DNA from: an uncultured Lachnospiraceae bacterium
Lineage (GTDB): Bacteria > Bacillota_A > Clostridia > Lachnospirales > Lachnospiraceae
DNA length: 13,921 nt
Direction of reading: 5' to 3'
NCBI GenBank assembly: GCA_910585855.1
Contig: CAJUGZ010000096.1
Span: 1 to 13,921, forward strand
Made by a program: the position numbers and the translations under genes. This document shows, piece after piece, positions 13,773-13,921 of this stretch. The notes beneath the pieces are model-generated. The model did no database searches, was not told the DNA's origin, and saw nothing but the letters and a program-made list of their open reading frames with translations. Position 1 is the stretch's first letter. Each line of letters begins with the position of its first letter.

Positions 13773-13890
13773 AGGACGCCAGATTGGAAAACGGTGGGCA
13801 GCCTGCTGTTCCGGTTTCCAAAAAGCAAGAAGTTCTATGACTTCTGCCTTTTCTTTCATCCAATCAGACAGACCGGGGCGCAATTCGCCC
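13773..13890. repeat. right copy of the 118-bp inverted repeat flanking the locus
   Basis: Inverted partner of 8-125 (about 88% identical, no gaps). It starts about 90 bp after the chemoreceptor stop. At its inner edge is a small tandem duplication, AGAGGACACC then AGAGGACGCC (13761-13780). The 13682-13772 gap shows no gene and only a weak TTTTCG/CGAAAA stem. No transposase lies inside or beside either copy. Confidence 0.85.
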
Positions 13891-13921
13891 TCATTTCAAC
13901 CGAAACGAAACGGGTGTAAGG

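Overview
The window is low-GC (roughly one-third G+C), Gram-positive style DNA with strong GGAGG ribosome sites. It most resembles a motile gut Clostridia, probably Lachnospiraceae. That placement is inferred from the long flagellin, the csrA-flagellin order, the small FimB/FimE-sized tyrosine recombinase and the codon use; no rRNA or other marker is present to settle it.

Layout. A 118-bp imperfect inverted repeat lies at both ends (8-125 and 13773-13890). Inside it, on the minus strand and read from right to left, are csrA, a 629-residue flagellin, a large family-2 glycosyltransferase with a helical-repeat tail, a GT11 fucosyltransferase-like enzyme, and four nucleotide-sugar genes (gmd, a ColD-type dehydratase, an Fcl/ColC-type epimerase-reductase, manC). 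These form a flagellin plus flagellin-glycosylation locus. The sugar genes are 5-25 bp apart and look like one operon. Upstream of csrA is a 773-bp segment bounded by perfect 24-bp inverted repeats that contains a tyrosine recombinase. Further right come a ~150-bp foldback element, a bidirectional terminator, a short-chain dehydrogenase (minus strand) and a membrane methyl-accepting chemotaxis protein (plus strand).

How it seems to work. The 773-bp segment looks like a self-inverting flagellar switch. It carries its own recombinase and a good sigma-28 (flagellar sigma) promoter. In the orientation given, that promoter points away from csrA-flagellin and runs straight into a hairpin plus T-run formed by the right recombination site, so this copy appears to be in the OFF state. 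Inversion would aim the promoter at csrA-flagellin across a left site whose outer arm is degenerate and folds poorly. The arrangement is analogous to Salmonella Hin/hix but uses a tyrosine recombinase. A separate sigma-A-like promoter just upstream of flagellin may leave a basal level in either state. CsrA probably controls flagellin translation through a GGA-loop hairpin and a GGA-containing Shine-Dalgarno site.

Chemistry. The DegT-family enzyme has His in place of the catalytic Lys, as in ColD. ManC, Gmd, ColD and the Fcl/ColC enzyme together would therefore make GDP-L-colitose (a 3,6-dideoxy sugar), with GDP-L-fucose possible only if ColD is bypassed. The GT11 and GT2-type enzymes would then put the sugar on flagellin. 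This predicts a phase-variable flagellin carrying an unusual dideoxy sugar.
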